Shown here piece by piece: positions 1-11,701 of a stretch of DNA of 64,000 nt. Numbering within the stretch: the first letter of the stretch is position 1; every line of letters begins with the position of its first letter. The notes beneath the pieces were generated by a model, which was not told the DNA's origin, made no database searches, and worked only from the letters and a program-made list of their open reading frames with translations. The position numbers and the translations under genes were made by a program. Source of the DNA: Hemileia vastatrix (Eukaryota > Basidiomycota > Pucciniomycetes > Pucciniales > Zaghouaniaceae); contig JASXTE010000007.1 in the NCBI GenBank assembly GCA_030280995.1, positions 16,058,501-16,122,500 of the forward strand. The letters are read 5' to 3'.

Positions 1-1250
1 TGTGACCCATGAGCAAAAGCCATATGAAAAGACTTTATCAAGTTAATGATTGAATCTTTATCCTCACCAGAAATTTGTTCTCCAAAAGAGGCATTTTCAA
101 TTTCAGGCACAGGGAATGCATTTCTCTTTTACATCTTCCTTTATATTGAACCACAATATTACATGTGTTCAATTATGGTTTTACTAATCTTTTAGGGGAG
201 GAAATTTTGAATTTTCACCCCCCATTTATCCCCATTGTGAAACATTGGTTTGAGGGATCCAAATTTATGCCATACTTGGTTAAAATATCATTCCCCACAA
301 TAAACCAATTGCTTAAGCTATCATTTTTCATGACAAAAAAATCACATATTGCTCTTACAAAACCATGGTTATATATAAAAAACACTGTGGCTTTGTATTT
401 ACCAATGGGGGACAAAAAAGAGCCATAACCTCTCCAGTTTTCAGAAATTATAGGCATAAGTTTTGATTTTTAGTCTTGATATACTGAAGCATGTGCTCTT
501 TCAGATACTACACTTCCTCCAGCTCCAGAATCTAGAACAACTTCAATGCTGGTTCCATTAATAATGACTGGTGTCTTGAGAGGGGAAGTAACAATTGAGC
601 TATCCTCAATGTTTTTTATGATCTAAGCATCCTCAACTGTAGATAAATCATTATTATCAATATCAATAGTATTTAAATAATGAATATCCTCTTCCAGCAT
701 CAAGACTTCTTGTTGAGATTCATATGAAATATTGCTGGCACAATCACTTGAAGTATCATCCAGTGCTACTGTGTCATCAGCATGCTCATCTGTTTGTTCC
801 ACAAGATTTATCTTCTTGTCAAAAACATGGCCCTTCTTCCAAGGCTTATTGCACTTGAAGCAAGTGTTTGTTGCATACTTTTTAGGTGCAAAAGGGGCAG
901 AAGGTTTACCAACCTTTTCCAGAGGTTTCTGTTGGTAATTGGAGGGTTTCTTCCAAGTGGTTCTAGGAATGAATTTTCTGGCATCATACTTGTTGTTCAG
1001 AAGAATCTCATTTCAAGTATTTATGAAAGAAGAAGGTTCTATGATGAACTCAGTCCTAGCCACAATCAAGTCTCTCAAAGACATTGGTAATTTATAAAGG
1101 ATCCTGTCCTTCCATAATTCAAACTCCATTTTTGGGTCCATTTCCCTCAATATTTTTACAAGTTTCATTAAGAACTCAATAGGTTTATCAGTAGAAGAAC
1201 TTTATTTAGTTTCCTCATACTGCCTTTGTTGAGCCATCCTAAACTTGGAG
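1..1250 (-). pseudogene. gag C-terminus, zinc knuckle and aspartic protease of element A1
   Basis: Reading the minus strand, translations here match the gag-pol junction of the A2 element. A zinc-knuckle segment near 800-870 reads CFKCNKPWKKGHVF. The last Cys of the CCHC set has become Phe, which should abolish zinc binding. Further along (about 480-590) lies a retropepsin active-site segment VVLDSGAGGSVVSE, with the DSG triad. Frames are interrupted by several stops. The reverse transcriptase and integrase would lie left of the window. Family and order are seen directly from the two-copy comparison; inactivity is inferred from the breaks. Confidence 0.75.
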
Positions 1251-1294
1251 CCCCCAAATTGTGCTTCAATTAATTTTTTCCAATCTTCCCATGA

Positions 1295-2275
1295 CTAGTC
1301 ATTCTCATCTAAGAGTACAGACTCATACCATATTAGGGCTACATTGGTAAATAAAGAAATTAACTTAGACACAATTTCCTCATTTGGGAGTTTGTAAGAG
1401 TTTTTCAAGTTATCAATCCTGCAAATGAATTGTTGCCAATCTGAAGAAGAATCACCATCAAATGTTGGGTATTGGTCAAGTTTTGGCCAAATCTTTTGAT
1501 TTGAAGGAGTCTCCTTAGTACCAGCTTTTTTGTGAGTAAGGAGAAGCTGTAACTTCTCTAATTGTGTAGTAATCTCATTGTTTAATACCTCTGTTGAAGG
1601 TCCTGGTGCATCATCAATTTTTGATGGAAACTCAGTGGTATCAACAGGTATTTCCGGAACTAATTTTTCATTAGATGAACTAGCCACAGGTAACCTTTCA
1701 GCATCATGTACTATATGTTCCTTTAAAGAAATGTCAGAATATTTTTGATCATTAAACAATGAGTTCAATTTTTCCTCAATGGTTGTTAGTCTGGTTTTCA
1801 CTCTTGGAAGACTAGATAAACCCTCTTTTATTGTTGCAAAATATAACTGATTTTTATTTTGAAAAGATGAATAATGGTCCTTCAATCTTTTCAGATTCAT
1901 CTTATCTATCTTGAGCTCCTCGCAACAGGCAGATGCAATATCTTGTAGTTTAGACAAATCATTTTTGATATTTTTCTATAAAGCAACTTTCTTTTCATGG
2001 GCAGCCTTGTAATGAAACAAATCATCAGAAACTCTCTGTAACTCACTCATCCATTCTTGATAACCCTGTTCAGTTAACAAACTATTATTTTTCTGAGTCA
2101 ATTGCATGTTGTTCATTATATGATTTTGTTTAGAAATAAAATCCCTCAAATATTCATCATTAATGTTGACTACATCTGGAGTGTTTCTCAATAAGGAAAC
2201 AGAGTAACTTTCCAGATTCTCATAAAACTCAGGCTCAAGTGTTTCATCAATAATAGCCATATCAGGATTTATCAT
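1295..2275 (-). pseudogene. gag capsid-like region of element A1
   Basis: Two consecutive minus-strand frames (2275-1976 and 1957-1295) form a charged, helical N-part followed by a capsid-like segment. The latter contains PKLDQYPTFDGDSSSDWQQF and WYESVLLD. The same motif string occurs in element A2 around 52380-52560, with near-identical spacing. This is typical of Ty3/gypsy Gag (retrotransposon gag domain), the structural protein that packages the RNA. A stop near 1960-1975 separates the two pieces. Upstream, an additional conserved ORF ends at 2440. Confidence 0.75.
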
Positions 2276-2439
2276 TAAAGAAGCAATTAGAAATTAAGGA
2301 TTAGATACATTCTAAATTTGAGAAATTTGTCTACTGTTCTCAGCCTCTACAGGTCTCACAGTCTCATATCCTCTTCCAGAATTACCTGAAGGAACTGAAT
2401 CAGTTAAAAGAAATGGTACTTGAGAATAAATAGAGGGGC

Positions 2440-2885
2440 TTACCAAGGTTCTCTGGGCAATATCATATTATTTTTTCTTTTTCTTCCTCCTTGATAGGGG
2501 TGAGGAGGTGTGGGGTTGACTCGGCTGGGTCTTGATGGACCTGTTTGGGGCAATTGAGTCTGTTGAATTTGAGACAGGTAATCCCACTGAGTGTTCAACC
2601 AATCCCACTTCCACTTGGATACTTCCAATTTTTCTGGCTGCTGGGGAGCTATTTGTTGAAGATCCCTGGAGAGGAGGAGGTCTCCTCTCCTCTTGAAGAA
2701 AAGCATCTATCTTTCTTACCTTTTCCTCTAGAGCATCTACTCTTGACCTCAATCTCTAGTTTTCTGTCCTTAATTCTTTTATGTGTGTTGAAAGGTTCTT
2801 TACTTGTTGAGTTATTGGCATCTTTTTTATTTTGAAGCCTTTTGGAAGTTCTTCTGGGGGGGTTTCTTATAGGTCTCTGTTCCTG
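2440..2885 (-). pseudogene. Conserved upstream coiled-coil ORF of element A1
   Basis: A short ORF upstream of gag is conserved between this element and A2. Both copies have an LPKGFKIKK motif and a predicted coiled coil containing HIKEL.TEN. Both then have a W-K-W-D segment, a GPSR motif and a PHPYQ-GRR/GGRK basic tail, and both end in Pro-Trp followed by TAA. Here the coiled coil carries an in-frame TAG. The terminal TGGTAAG overlaps a consensus 5' splice site. Function is unknown. It may be the N-terminal part of Gag or a separate structural protein. Confidence 0.55.
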
Positions 2886-3057
2886 AGTTTTTTCTACCGG
2901 AATTTCCACTTCCTCCATCTCTACATCCTGATTGGGGCAATGATTTATTCATTTGAGATAATTTTCTAGTTAAATGAGAACTCACAGAAGGAGCTTCATC
3001 ATAATCAATTAAATCCAATTCCTCTTCACATGCAGCAGAAACACCTTGATCAGTCAT
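2829..3057 (-). CDS. Short N-terminal gag-like ORF of element A1
   Basis: A 76-codon minus-strand ORF starting at 3057 is acidic at its N-terminus (EEELDLIDYDEAPS) and then Ser/Gly rich. It occupies the same place as the 65-codon ORF starting at 54257 in element A2, which is likewise acidic with an EIEINYDAD segment. The position directly after the leader suggests it is the authentic start of the element's coding region. It would be joined to the next ORF by frameshift or splicing. I recognise no domain. Confidence 0.4.
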
Positions 3058-3831
3058 TTTTTAAATTTAACTGAAATGAGGGAGGGAGAAAATAAGATGA
3101 ATTAGTTTGTATTTTTACTTTTATTGAAAAGAAAAATAATAATAAAAATAAAATTCTTCAGGATAAAATCAACTAAAATAATAATTGATTTATTAATTCA
3201 AAACAATTTAAAACCAGGGTTATAAAATAATCAACTGAAGAATTAAATTTAAATTTTTTATTAACAATTTTATGATAATTATTATCAGGATTTTAAATCA
3301 ACTGAAAAATAAATAATTACCAGGACTTAATGTCTAATGAAATATTAAATATGAATTTTAAAATTTTATTGTTAGGACAATTTGTCAACTGGAACAAATA
3401 AAATTTTAATTTATCAGGACAAAAGTAAACTGAAAATTATAATGAATAATTTTTAAAATAGAATTTATTACTTCTAGGACTAAGAACACCGTTGCTCTAT
3501 CTCTGTTGAATAAGAAAAAAAAAAAAAATAATAAAAAATTTAATTCCAATTTACTAGACACCTCCCCCTGTAAAATGAGAAAATTGATGCCACTTACAGA
3601 GTGCTGAGTAAAACGAAATACATAGAGAATGAAGAGTGAAAAGTAACCACAAATAGTAATTTCAATAATTGCCACGAAATATAAGACGTTTAGTCAATAT
3701 TTGAACCTAAGTTTTGGAGTGTGGTTTGATTCCTGTTCGCAGAAAAATTATAGTCACATGATATATGACGTTTGTCGTTTTTTTTATTCACTTGTCCTTA
3801 TAGGTACCTTGAATGGGGATGGTCCCCACAG
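3058..3831 (-). other. Untranslated leader of element A1 with degenerate internal repeats
   Basis: This AT-rich stretch lies between the PBS and the first ORF. It contains at least six loosely repeated units with CAGGA(C/T) or TAGGAC followed by CAACTGAA or AACTGAA, spaced roughly 50-80 nt (3160-3480). The corresponding leaders of A2 (54260-54950) and of the plus-strand copy (63053-63799) have similar GGGA/GGAC-type units. No gene is seen. Confidence 0.5.
3817..3831 (-). promoter_or_regulatory. Probable primer binding site of element A1
   Basis: On the minus strand the sequence just inside the LTR reads TGTGGGGACCATCC. It matches the A2 PBS (ACTGGGGACCTTTCC) in position and in the core TGGGGACC, which would pair with the 3' CCA end of a primer tRNA. 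The primer identity is not determined. Confidence 0.5.
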
Positions 3832-4697
3832 TCTCCGGCCTCAAGTAACGATGCACCATTAACAATTCGGAAAGGCCCCCAACTCTCAAGTTGGCTTTCA
3901 ACTCTAGAAGGTTTTCCAAGGGGGTCCAAGGATGGCAACAATTGGTTTCAGAGGAGTCAAATTTGGTACGTATTTTATTATCTTTTCAAGATTATTTACT
4001 CAAATAACAAGAGGTAAAGAGGTAGATTACTATTATATTTAAAGGTTTAGAATAACGGTTTTAATGTAAATACTAAAAAAATAATGAATAATAATAAATA
4101 GTTTTTTTTGTATGTAATTATATTAAAGTAAGTAATTAAGGAATTTTTTGAAAAGTACAAAAAGTGAGGGCCTTTTATAGGCAAACATGAGGGAAATAAA
4201 GACAGAGAATTTACACCATCTACTGCAAGGATGTGAGAAAGAAGCTGACTAAGAAGGAGTATATATATGACATAAGAAAAAATAAATTAATTGGTATGTC
4301 AACAATGCCATCATTTTCATTGGTAATAAAGTATGAGTTCCCTAGGACTGTCACAATTAATACAACACATTTGATTTAATTATATTGATTTCAAGGAAAT
4401 ACAGATCTCTCAATGAAGTAATATAATATTTTAAAGGTTTTTTATTATAAATTTATTATTAATTTTTATTCCCAATAAACTGCATTATTAAGCATGGTGT
4501 TAGCAAGTAAAAATGTATGTGACACTTACTTAAAATAATTATTTACACTACTTAACATATTTAGCTTAGTTAGTTGTAAGTAATACATAAATAAATATTA
4601 AATAATTAATTATTAATAAGAATTTTAAAAAAGGTGTGGCTTCACCTCAGTAAAATAATTGTTTATTTTACCAGTTAAGTCTAGTAGCCTGCTGAAA
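3832..4697 (-). repeat. Diverged 5' LTR of element A1
   Basis: The boundaries come from the adjacent PBS on one side and an AGCCTGCTGAAA end on the other. The latter resembles the AGCCTGGCTGACA end of the intact A LTRs. A TATA-like CCTTTTATAGGC (reverse strand TATAAAAGG) at about 4172-4181 sits 330-350 nt from the internal edge, the same relative place as in the A LTRs. Sequence similarity is otherwise weak, so this is tentative. Confidence 0.5.
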
Positions 4698-4850
4698 GAT
4701 TTAAAGGTTGAAGTGAAGTTTGAGAAAGATTGTCGTATTGATTTTGTGAAAATTTTTGATAGTTTAAAGAAAAAGAAATAAGGGAAAAGAAAAAAAGCTT
4801 GAAAGGAGAAAAGAAATAAAATTAAAGGAATTATTGATTTTAAAGATTTT

Positions 4851-5875
4851 TATTTTAATGAATTTTAAGCTTTAATTTTTATTATTTTTTATTTTTATTT
4901 TATTTTAAATTTAACTTTTTAATTTAATTTAATTTAATTTTAGTTTATTTTATTTTTATTTTATTTTATTTTATTTTATTTTATTTTATTATATTATATT
5001 TTAATTTAATTTAATTTAATTTAATTTAATTTAATTTATTTTATTTAATTTAATTTAATTTAATTTATTTTATTTAATTTAATTTAATTTAATTTAATTT
5101 TATTTAATTTAATTTAATTTAATTTAATTTAATTTAATTTAATTTAATTTAATTTAATTTAATTTAATTTAATTTAATTTAATTTAATTTAATTTAATTT
5201 AATTTAATTTATTTTATTTTATTTTATTTTATTTTATTTTATTTTATTTTATTTAATTTAATTTAATTTAATTTAATTTAATTTAATTTATTTTATTTTA
5301 TTTTATTTTATTTTATTTTATTTTATTTTATTTTATTTTATTTTATTTTATTTTATTTTATTTTATTTTATTTTATTTTATTTTATTTTATTTTATTTTA
5401 TTTTATTTTATTTTATTTTATTTTATTTTATTTTATTTTATTTTATTTTATTTTATTTTATTTTATTTTATTTTATTTTATTTTATTTTATTTTATTTTA
5501 TTTTATTTTATTTTATTTTATTTTATTTTATTTTATTTTATTTTATTTTATTTTATTTTATTTTATTTTATTTTATTTTATTTTATTTTATTTTATTTTA
5601 TTTTATTTTATTTTATTTTATTTTATTTTATTTTATTTTATTTTATTTTATTTTATTTTATTTTATTTTATTTTATTTTATTTTATTTTATTTTATTTTA
5701 TTTTATTTTATTTTATTTTATTTTATTTTATTTTATTTTAATTTAATTTATTTTATTTTATTTTATTTTATTTTATTTTAACTTTTTAATTTTATTTTAT
5801 TTTATTTTATTTTATTTTATTTTATTTTATTTTATTTTATTTTATTTTATTTATTTAGTATATTTATTTATTTTT
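4851..5875. repeat. 1-kb pentanucleotide array (TTTTA)n / (TTTAA)n
   Basis: The sequence is almost purely two interchanging 5-bp units. TTTAA blocks (about 4918-5210 and 5245-5290) alternate with TTTTA blocks (about 5205-5245 and 5290-5740, then to 5850). C and G are nearly absent. Flanks grade into it through degenerate copies. On the right it is followed by a purine-rich AAGA/GAAA tract (5878-6030). It separates element A1 from element B. Confidence 0.95.
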
Positions 5876-6032
5876 AAAGAAGGTTGAAAAAGCTTTTGAA
5901 AAGAAGAAAGAAGAAAAGAGAAAACAGAGCAAGGATTTTTAGAAGAGAAGAAGTTTTTTAGATTTTTAAGAAAAGAAAATAAAAGAGAAAGAAAAGAAAA
6001 AAGAGAAGAGAAGAGAAAAATAAAAGAGAGTT
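5876..6032. repeat. Purine-rich (GAAA/AGAA) tract
   Basis: About 150 bp consist almost only of A and G on the plus strand, next to the pentanucleotide array. This is low-complexity sequence. It is not a PPT for element B, because B is on the minus strand and would need purines there. Confidence 0.7.
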
Positions 6033-7600
6033 CTAAGGTTTTGGTTTTAAAGGATATTTAAGATGAAAAGATTTTAGGATTTCAGGGGCGTTAGAAACAT
6101 TGATGGCTGATTCCCAGAATGTTTTGTCTGAGTCATTTAGGAAGCCTTCCCATTCCACGAGGTATTGAAGTTTCCCCATGTGCATTCTTAAATCAAGGAT
6201 ACGGCTTACTTCCCACTCTAGATGGTCTTCTACTTTCACCAGTTCCGGAGGAGGTTGGTTCCTGCCCGGGTATGTTTCTCAAGCCAGTTCTAGAAGAGAT
6301 ATGTGAAAAACAAGGTGAATAGCCTTCCATTTAGCAGGTAGCTTGAGTTGAAATGCAGTTTTAGAGACTTCAGAGTTGATTTCTAGTGGTACCAAGCATT
6401 TTTGCGCCAGTTTCTTTAATGGTCGAGTCGTTCAAATGTTTTGTGCATCAAGCCATACTTTTTTACCTGGTTTGAAGGAAGGAGCATATTGTCAATGTTT
6501 GTCAGCTTGTTCCTTGTAACTTTGAATTGTTACTTCCAACTTTGATTTAATTTCTTCTTGGAGTTGTGATATGGTTCGAAGATTATGCATGGCAGGATGA
6601 CTAGTTCCTACATGGATTGAGTTGAATCGTGGATGTCTTCCATAAATAGTTTTAAGGGAGATTTTCGTTTCAAAGAATGAGTTGAGTTATTATAAGCAAA
6701 TTCGGCCAATGGTAACCATGTGGTCCAATTGTCTTGTTGGTAACTAACATACATTTGAAGGTAATGTTCAAGGATTTGGTTGACCCTTTCTGTTTGCCCA
6801 TCGGTTTCAGGATGATAGGCCATGGAGAGATTCCTTGTGATATTGAGTTGTTGACACAATTGAGTTCAGAATGTGGATACTAACAACAAGCCTCTATCTG
6901 AAATGATATCATTAGGTTAGCCATGTTTGAAAATACATATTCTAGAAACTATTTTGAAAAATCTTCTGCTGTAGCAGTAGTTGTGGTTTTAATGAAAATA
7001 GACATTTTTGAAAATCTATCTACTATTACTAATATAGCATCAAAATTTTTAGAAAGAGGAAGTTGAGAGATAAAATCCATTGATAAAGATTTCCAAGGTT
7101 TAGAGGGAATTAGAAGTGGTTGAAGCAACCCATGCTTCTGGTGACGGGGAGCCTTATTCCTATTACATTCTTAACAAGATCTTATATAGGCCTTGATTTC
7201 TCTGGTCATTCCTGGCCAGAAGAAATCCCTTACTATTAACTGGTAGGATTTATCAACCCCAAAATGACCAGCTAATGGAGAATCATGTCAACTATTGAAA
7301 ATTTATAATTTTATTTCATTGTTTTTTGGTATGACTACTCTACCTTCGAAAACTAATAGACCTGATTCAATATTAAATCTTTTGGCCCCTTGCTTCAAGA
7401 GTATTTTGTCTTTTAACCATAAACAATAATTGCCCTTCGACTGAGCTTCGAGGATGTTGGATAGTGGATTTTGAAAAGATTGAGTTGTCATTGAATTAAG
7501 TTGATTAGTTGTTAATATTAATTTGTTGAAGATTGATTTCACATTTGCTGGGTTCTTGTCAGAAAATGTGTCCCCCCGCTGTGGTTAAACGTTGTCCCAA
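6033..7600 (-). pseudogene. Integrase and C-terminal chromodomain of element B
   Basis: The minus-strand frames give a complete integrase order. First is an HHCC finger near 7130-7290 (HDSPLAGHFGVDKSYQLL, then C-stop-EC). The first catalytic Asp follows in [15 protein letters not shown] (about 7040-7090), then the Glu segment [16 protein letters not shown] (about 6760-6800). The last frame (6239-6033) is a chromodomain (WEVSRILD, LQYLVEWEGF, TFWE). This domain in related chromoviruses reads histone methylation to direct integration. Several stops and frameshifts show it is dead. Confidence 0.85.
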
Positions 7601-8940
7601 TGTGACAGTATATCTGGGACAATACAGTTCTTACCTGGGCAATAGGAAATAGAAAAAGGAAATTCAGACAGAAATTCAGCCCACCTGGCTTGAAGCCTGG
7701 TTAACACTTTAAAATACATAAAGTATTCCAAAGCATTACAGTCAGTTAGGATTTGAAAATTACTATCTAGGCTGAGAAGAAAAGATTGCCATTTTTTATA
7801 ACAATTAATATTAGCTAAAAACTCTTAATCATGAATTTCATAATTTAATTCTGCCACAATGATTTTGCCTGACTCAAAAGCAACAGGATGAAAAAATATT
7901 GTTTCAGGATTGAATTGAGAAATTATCCCTTCAATAGCATAATTGCTAGCGTCTGTCTCAACTATTGTCAAAGCAGAAGGATCAAAGTGTCGAAGAATTG
8001 GAGCTGTGGTAAATGCAGTCTTCAATGCTTCAAATTCGTTTTGTGCTGTAGAAGTAAAATCAAAAGGAATATCTTTTCTAAGAAGAGAATTAAGATTGGA
8101 AATAGTTTTAGAGTAATCTTTAATAAATCTTCAATAGAAACTGGCGAAACCCAAAAATCCTTGGAGGGATTTAACGGTTTTGGGCTCAGGCCATTCCAGG
8201 ACTTTTTGGACCTTTTTGTTGTCCTGACTAAACCATCAGTGGACAACGTAAACCCCAAAAAATCAATAGACTTTTAGATGTAATTTGCATTTATTGTGCT
8301 TGGCGTAGAGACCGTGATCTTGAAGATGATTTAGAACCTTTCGAACATAATGAATATGTTCATCCAGTGTCTTTGAGAAAGTTAAAATATCGTCTAATTA
8401 GACAACAACAAATTGTTTGACAACATCTTGAAAAATGTCTTTAACAAAATTTTGAAAAGTAGATATTGTTTTACATAATGCAAAAGGCATGACTAAATAT
8501 TCAAAACTACCAAATCTAGTTTGAATTGCAGTGAGTCGTTCATGACCTTCCTTAATTCGAATAAGATTATTAGCGCCTCTAAGATCAATTTTAGAAAAGA
8601 AATTATCACCATTAAAAAGGGTAAGAAGCAATGACATAGGAGGAACAGGATATGCATTCTTCTTTGTGACTGTGTTAAGCTTTCTATATTCAACACACAG
8701 CCTAAGGCTACCGTCTTTTTTTGTTTACAAAAAGAACAGGGGAGCCCATTGGAGATTTACTGGCTCTGATGAAAACTTTGGCTACATTCTCTGCGATGCA
8801 GTCTCAAAGAACTTGAGATTTGTCCTTTGACAAAGAGTAGACAGGACCTGCCAGAGGTACTGGGTACTGGACCTATTAAATCAATTTGATGTTTGTAGGG
8901 TTGAAGAGGTGGTAACTTATTGGCCTTTCAGATTGAGAAA
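7601..8940 (-). pseudogene. Reverse transcriptase and RNase H of element B
   Basis: The RT fingers/palm appear in 8637-8398 (FSKIDLRGANNLIRIKEG, then TRFGSFEYLVMPFALC). The catalytic Y-X-D-D follows directly but reads stop-L-D-D: the Tyr codon is TAA, so the polymerase could not be made. RNase H follows at 8025-7825 (ALTIVETDASNYAIEGIISQ), with its first catalytic Asp intact. The thumb/connection region is spread over two frames (8258-8022). Order and motifs are seen; inactivity follows from the stop in the active site. Confidence 0.85.
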
Positions 8941-9700
8941 ACATTGAGTTAATCATGATAGATTTCTGGTAGAGTTGATTTAATGGCTTCAACGTTGATT
9001 TGGTCGTCTTCATTATCTTTGAGAGAACCTGTCAAGGGTAAACCAGAATTGAGAGAGCTTAATTTGACTACTTTGAGGCAATTTAAATCCTCTTTGAGTG
9101 AATTGATCAAGCTAGAAGGGTTAGCCAATTGCTCATTTAACGAAAGATCAGATGCTTGCAAGTCATCTGGCAGAGATTTGTCCTCTAGCAGGAAATTGTC
9201 AGGCAGGTTGTTTAACACCCTATTAACCTGCATTGAAGAATCAGAAATATACTTAGCGTGTGGGGTGATCAATCCCTGTGACAAATCAATTTCAGGATTC
9301 CAATGTGTTAAAAAGTCATGGCCAAGGATGGTATCGTCCATTCTTGATGCCTCCAAGACTGATAATTCTTACTCGAAGGGGGGGAAATTCAGAAAGTTGA
9401 AAACCCATAAAACTTTCTTCTTTACCCAATATTTGGATTCCTCTGATTCAACCAAATAAATTGGAGTTTGATCAATATCTGTGAATGTCAGCTTTAACTT
9501 CTTGGCAAAAGATAAACTGACAAAAGAAATTGAAGCTTCAGAGTCTATAAGACAACTGAAGGGGGTATCCTACTTAAAAAGAATGAATCTCAAGCAATTT
9601 AAAGCAACTCCAGTCCTTAAGACATGGAGGTTCAAGGCACTGGGAGAGATAAGATAGTTTACTTTGCACACAAGTAAGCTATCTACTAGTTTTTTGACCT
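8941..9700 (-). pseudogene. Protease region of element B
   Basis: A retropepsin-like segment at about 9480-9560 reads CLIDSEASISFVSLSFAKKL on the minus strand. In active enzymes of this family the motif is D-S/T-G; here Gly is replaced by Glu, so activity is doubtful. Downstream (9356-8949) is a frame with the second protease half (TILGHDFLTHWNPEIDL) and a linker towards RT. The A-family and C-family proteases in this window keep DSG and DTG. Confidence 0.7.
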
Positions 9701-10815
9701 TGAACTAGTACCTTCTCTTTCCTTAAACTTTACACAATCTTCTAGCTTGTGCTTACCGCCAAAATACATACATAACCCATTATCTGCTTGTCTCTTCCTC
9801 TCAGCTTCTTTAAGTTCCCCATTTGGATCCAGTAACTTACTTATATCGCCTGGGGTCGAGCTTTTTGGTCGAGGTTTGTCCTTTCCCTTATCGGGTTTGG
9901 ATTGAGTTGTCCGTGGGTGTGAAGAAGGTCCCTATTTAAAATTTAGGCCTTGAGATTTGTTAACATACCAACAATGTTGAAGTTGTCCTTGGTAAACGCC
10001 GTCAAGTTTGAGGTTCAATCCATTAAATTTGTTAAAGTAGTCATCTTCTGACCATGAAGATTAGGAAGTCCCTTTTTGAAATGATACTGGAGGGAAGCAT
10101 CATTCCAACCTACTTGAGTTTGAAGTGCTCTGAAGTTCAAAATATATTCAGAGGCTTTACCATTATCACTCATGCAGAGGAAATCCAGTTCAATTTATGC
10201 ATGTTCAGTTTCATTAGGTTCACCGAACAAGGTAAAGAGTTGGTCTTCAAACTTTTCCCAGTTATTAATGAGTAAGTGGGTTTCTGTCAAAGAGAGCATG
10301 AAAAGATAAGGTTTGAACCACATTGCTGCTTTTCCGGTTAGGAATGAAGAAGCGTAAACAACCTTTGATTGGTCGTTATGGAACAGGAGCTTTCAGGTTT
10401 GCAAGAAGGGGCGCAATCTATCTGGATGTTCTCCATCAAATTTATCAGGAGATTTCATAGAAGGAGTTTTGAATTTTGATCCCTCCAGAGAAATTGTATT
10501 TTAAAGGGTTTTCATGAAAAGTCTCATGAAGTCTTCCAGAGAATTAGATGGTCCAGGCTCCGAAGGTTGACCAGAAGGGTGAGTAGCAGGGGCAGATGGT
10601 GCCTCATGAATTGTATCCTCTCCTTCTTCTTCCTTGCTAGAATCATCAAAATCCTGGGGGATGTCTTCTACAGATTGGAATGAATTTCCCTGTTCCCTAG
10701 GGTCGAGAGGCTCCAGGGAGTGAGTGCAGGAAACAGGCCGTGTGGCTGTTGGCCTGCCTCTGGCACGAGCCCTAGTAGTAGCCCCTGTAGGAGGAGTGTG
10801 TTGAACAGGTTCCAT
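9701..10815 (-). pseudogene. Gag of element B
   Basis: The ORF starts at 10815 with an Arg/Pro-rich N-terminus followed by an acidic, Pro/Ser-rich stretch, and stops at 10501. The same gene continues in broken frames to a capsid-like region containing GKAAMWFKPYL (about 10330) and LFGEPNETEHAQ. It ends in a zinc-knuckle remnant, CMYFGGKHKLEDC, near 9740-9770, where the second Cys of CCHC is Phe. The N-terminal context fits Gag polyproteins of fungal chromoviruses. Stops within the capsid region show it is non-functional. Confidence 0.75.
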
Positions 10816-10891
10816 TTAAAGAGTTTAAAACACCTGAAAAAAAGGACATATTAGTGCCAAAGAATGAGAACCACAGAGAATTAAATTATAC

Positions 10892-11701
10892 TGTCACCAG
10901 ACAACCTATGCACAAGATCGAGGGTGTTCCTGGAAGTGAGATGGAGGGAGCAGTTTAGAAACTTCTTTGAAGCACAGAGGAAATGTTCAACAAAGTTATT
11001 CAAAGATTACTCAAAGGAAGAGCTACTGCTAAGAGATATGTTTGATAAGAATTCTAATATAATTTAAAGGTAATATTAATATTCTTAAGATCTCAAAAAG
11101 GGTTGGAAAACTCAATAATCAAAGATTTAAGTTTTAGAAATGATTACTGAGAAAAATAAGGAAATGTACAATAATAATGATTTAACCTGAAGATTTACCA
11201 CTGTTAACTATATATACGTTTTATAATTAAATTCTAAAGAAATATAGAACCACAATCCAACCCCTTTTATATCCATTACTCCTCCTCGCATTGACCTCAT
11301 ACCCATCCATCATTCAGCACACCACAGACCTCCAAAAATACACCCGTTACACCTGGACCCTTCTCATTAACATCCGTTAACCCTTTAATCCTCCACTAAC
11401 CATCCCCTCCTGACTCACTACCCCTGTTTATAACCCAAAGATACTTAATAAACCTTTTAGCGGAATATTACATTAGCTATTGTGCTGTGCGTTGCTTATC
11501 AAAGAAAATACTAAACACACTATTTAGAGATTGACTAATTTAGATTTAAAGTTTAGATTAGCGCGGTTGAATAGTGAGTACACAAAGGAAAGTCACAGTT
11601 TCTGTATAGAATTGTTTTCTGCGCTTCGAGTATAGATTTAGACCTCTGTATTATTGATTTAATGAGCTTCTTTTGCCTTGAGTGTCACATGGTGTTTGAC
11701 A
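10892..11701 (-). repeat. 5' LTR of element B
   Basis: The 810-bp sequence begins TGTCA and ends TGACA (5-bp terminal inverted repeat). The minus-strand start (TGTCAAACACCATGTGACAC) is matched at 63800-64000 by TGTCATGCGCCACGTGACAC and about 180 further similar bases, which fixes this edge. A TATA box candidate (minus TATAAAAGG) lies at about 11262-11270. The LTR abuts a MITE fragment at 11702. Confidence 0.8.

Larger units (their letters stand above)
1..4697 (-). mobile_element. Degraded Ty3/gypsy retrotransposon A1 (5' part), truncated by window edge
   Basis: This minus-strand element parallels the nearly complete element at 46935-56331. It has the 5' LTR (3832-4697), leader, an upstream coiled-coil ORF, gag, a zinc knuckle and the protease, and it runs off the window before the reverse transcriptase. 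Position 1 corresponds roughly to position 51075 of the other copy. Protein-level similarity is clear but nucleotide divergence is large, with many stops and frameshifts, so it is an old, dead insertion of the same superfamily. No target duplication can be checked because the 3' end is outside. Confidence 0.85.
6033..11701 (-). mobile_element. Degraded chromodomain Ty3/gypsy retrotransposon B
   Basis: Read on the minus strand, the order is LTR (10892-11701), gag, zinc knuckle, protease, reverse transcriptase, RNase H, integrase, chromodomain: the canonical chromovirus order. Nearly every domain carries a disabling change. The protease DSG reads DSE, the RT Y-L-D-D tyrosine codon is a stop, the integrase zinc finger has a stop, and one zinc-knuckle Cys is missing. 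The 3' LTR is not recognisable; the left side runs into low-complexity DNA. A second copy of its LTR begins at 63800 in the opposite orientation. Confidence 0.88.

Noticed and set aside
7888..9459. Plus-strand frames of 129 and 158 codons
   Set aside because: Antisense to the pol region of element B, whose motifs are clear on the minus strand.
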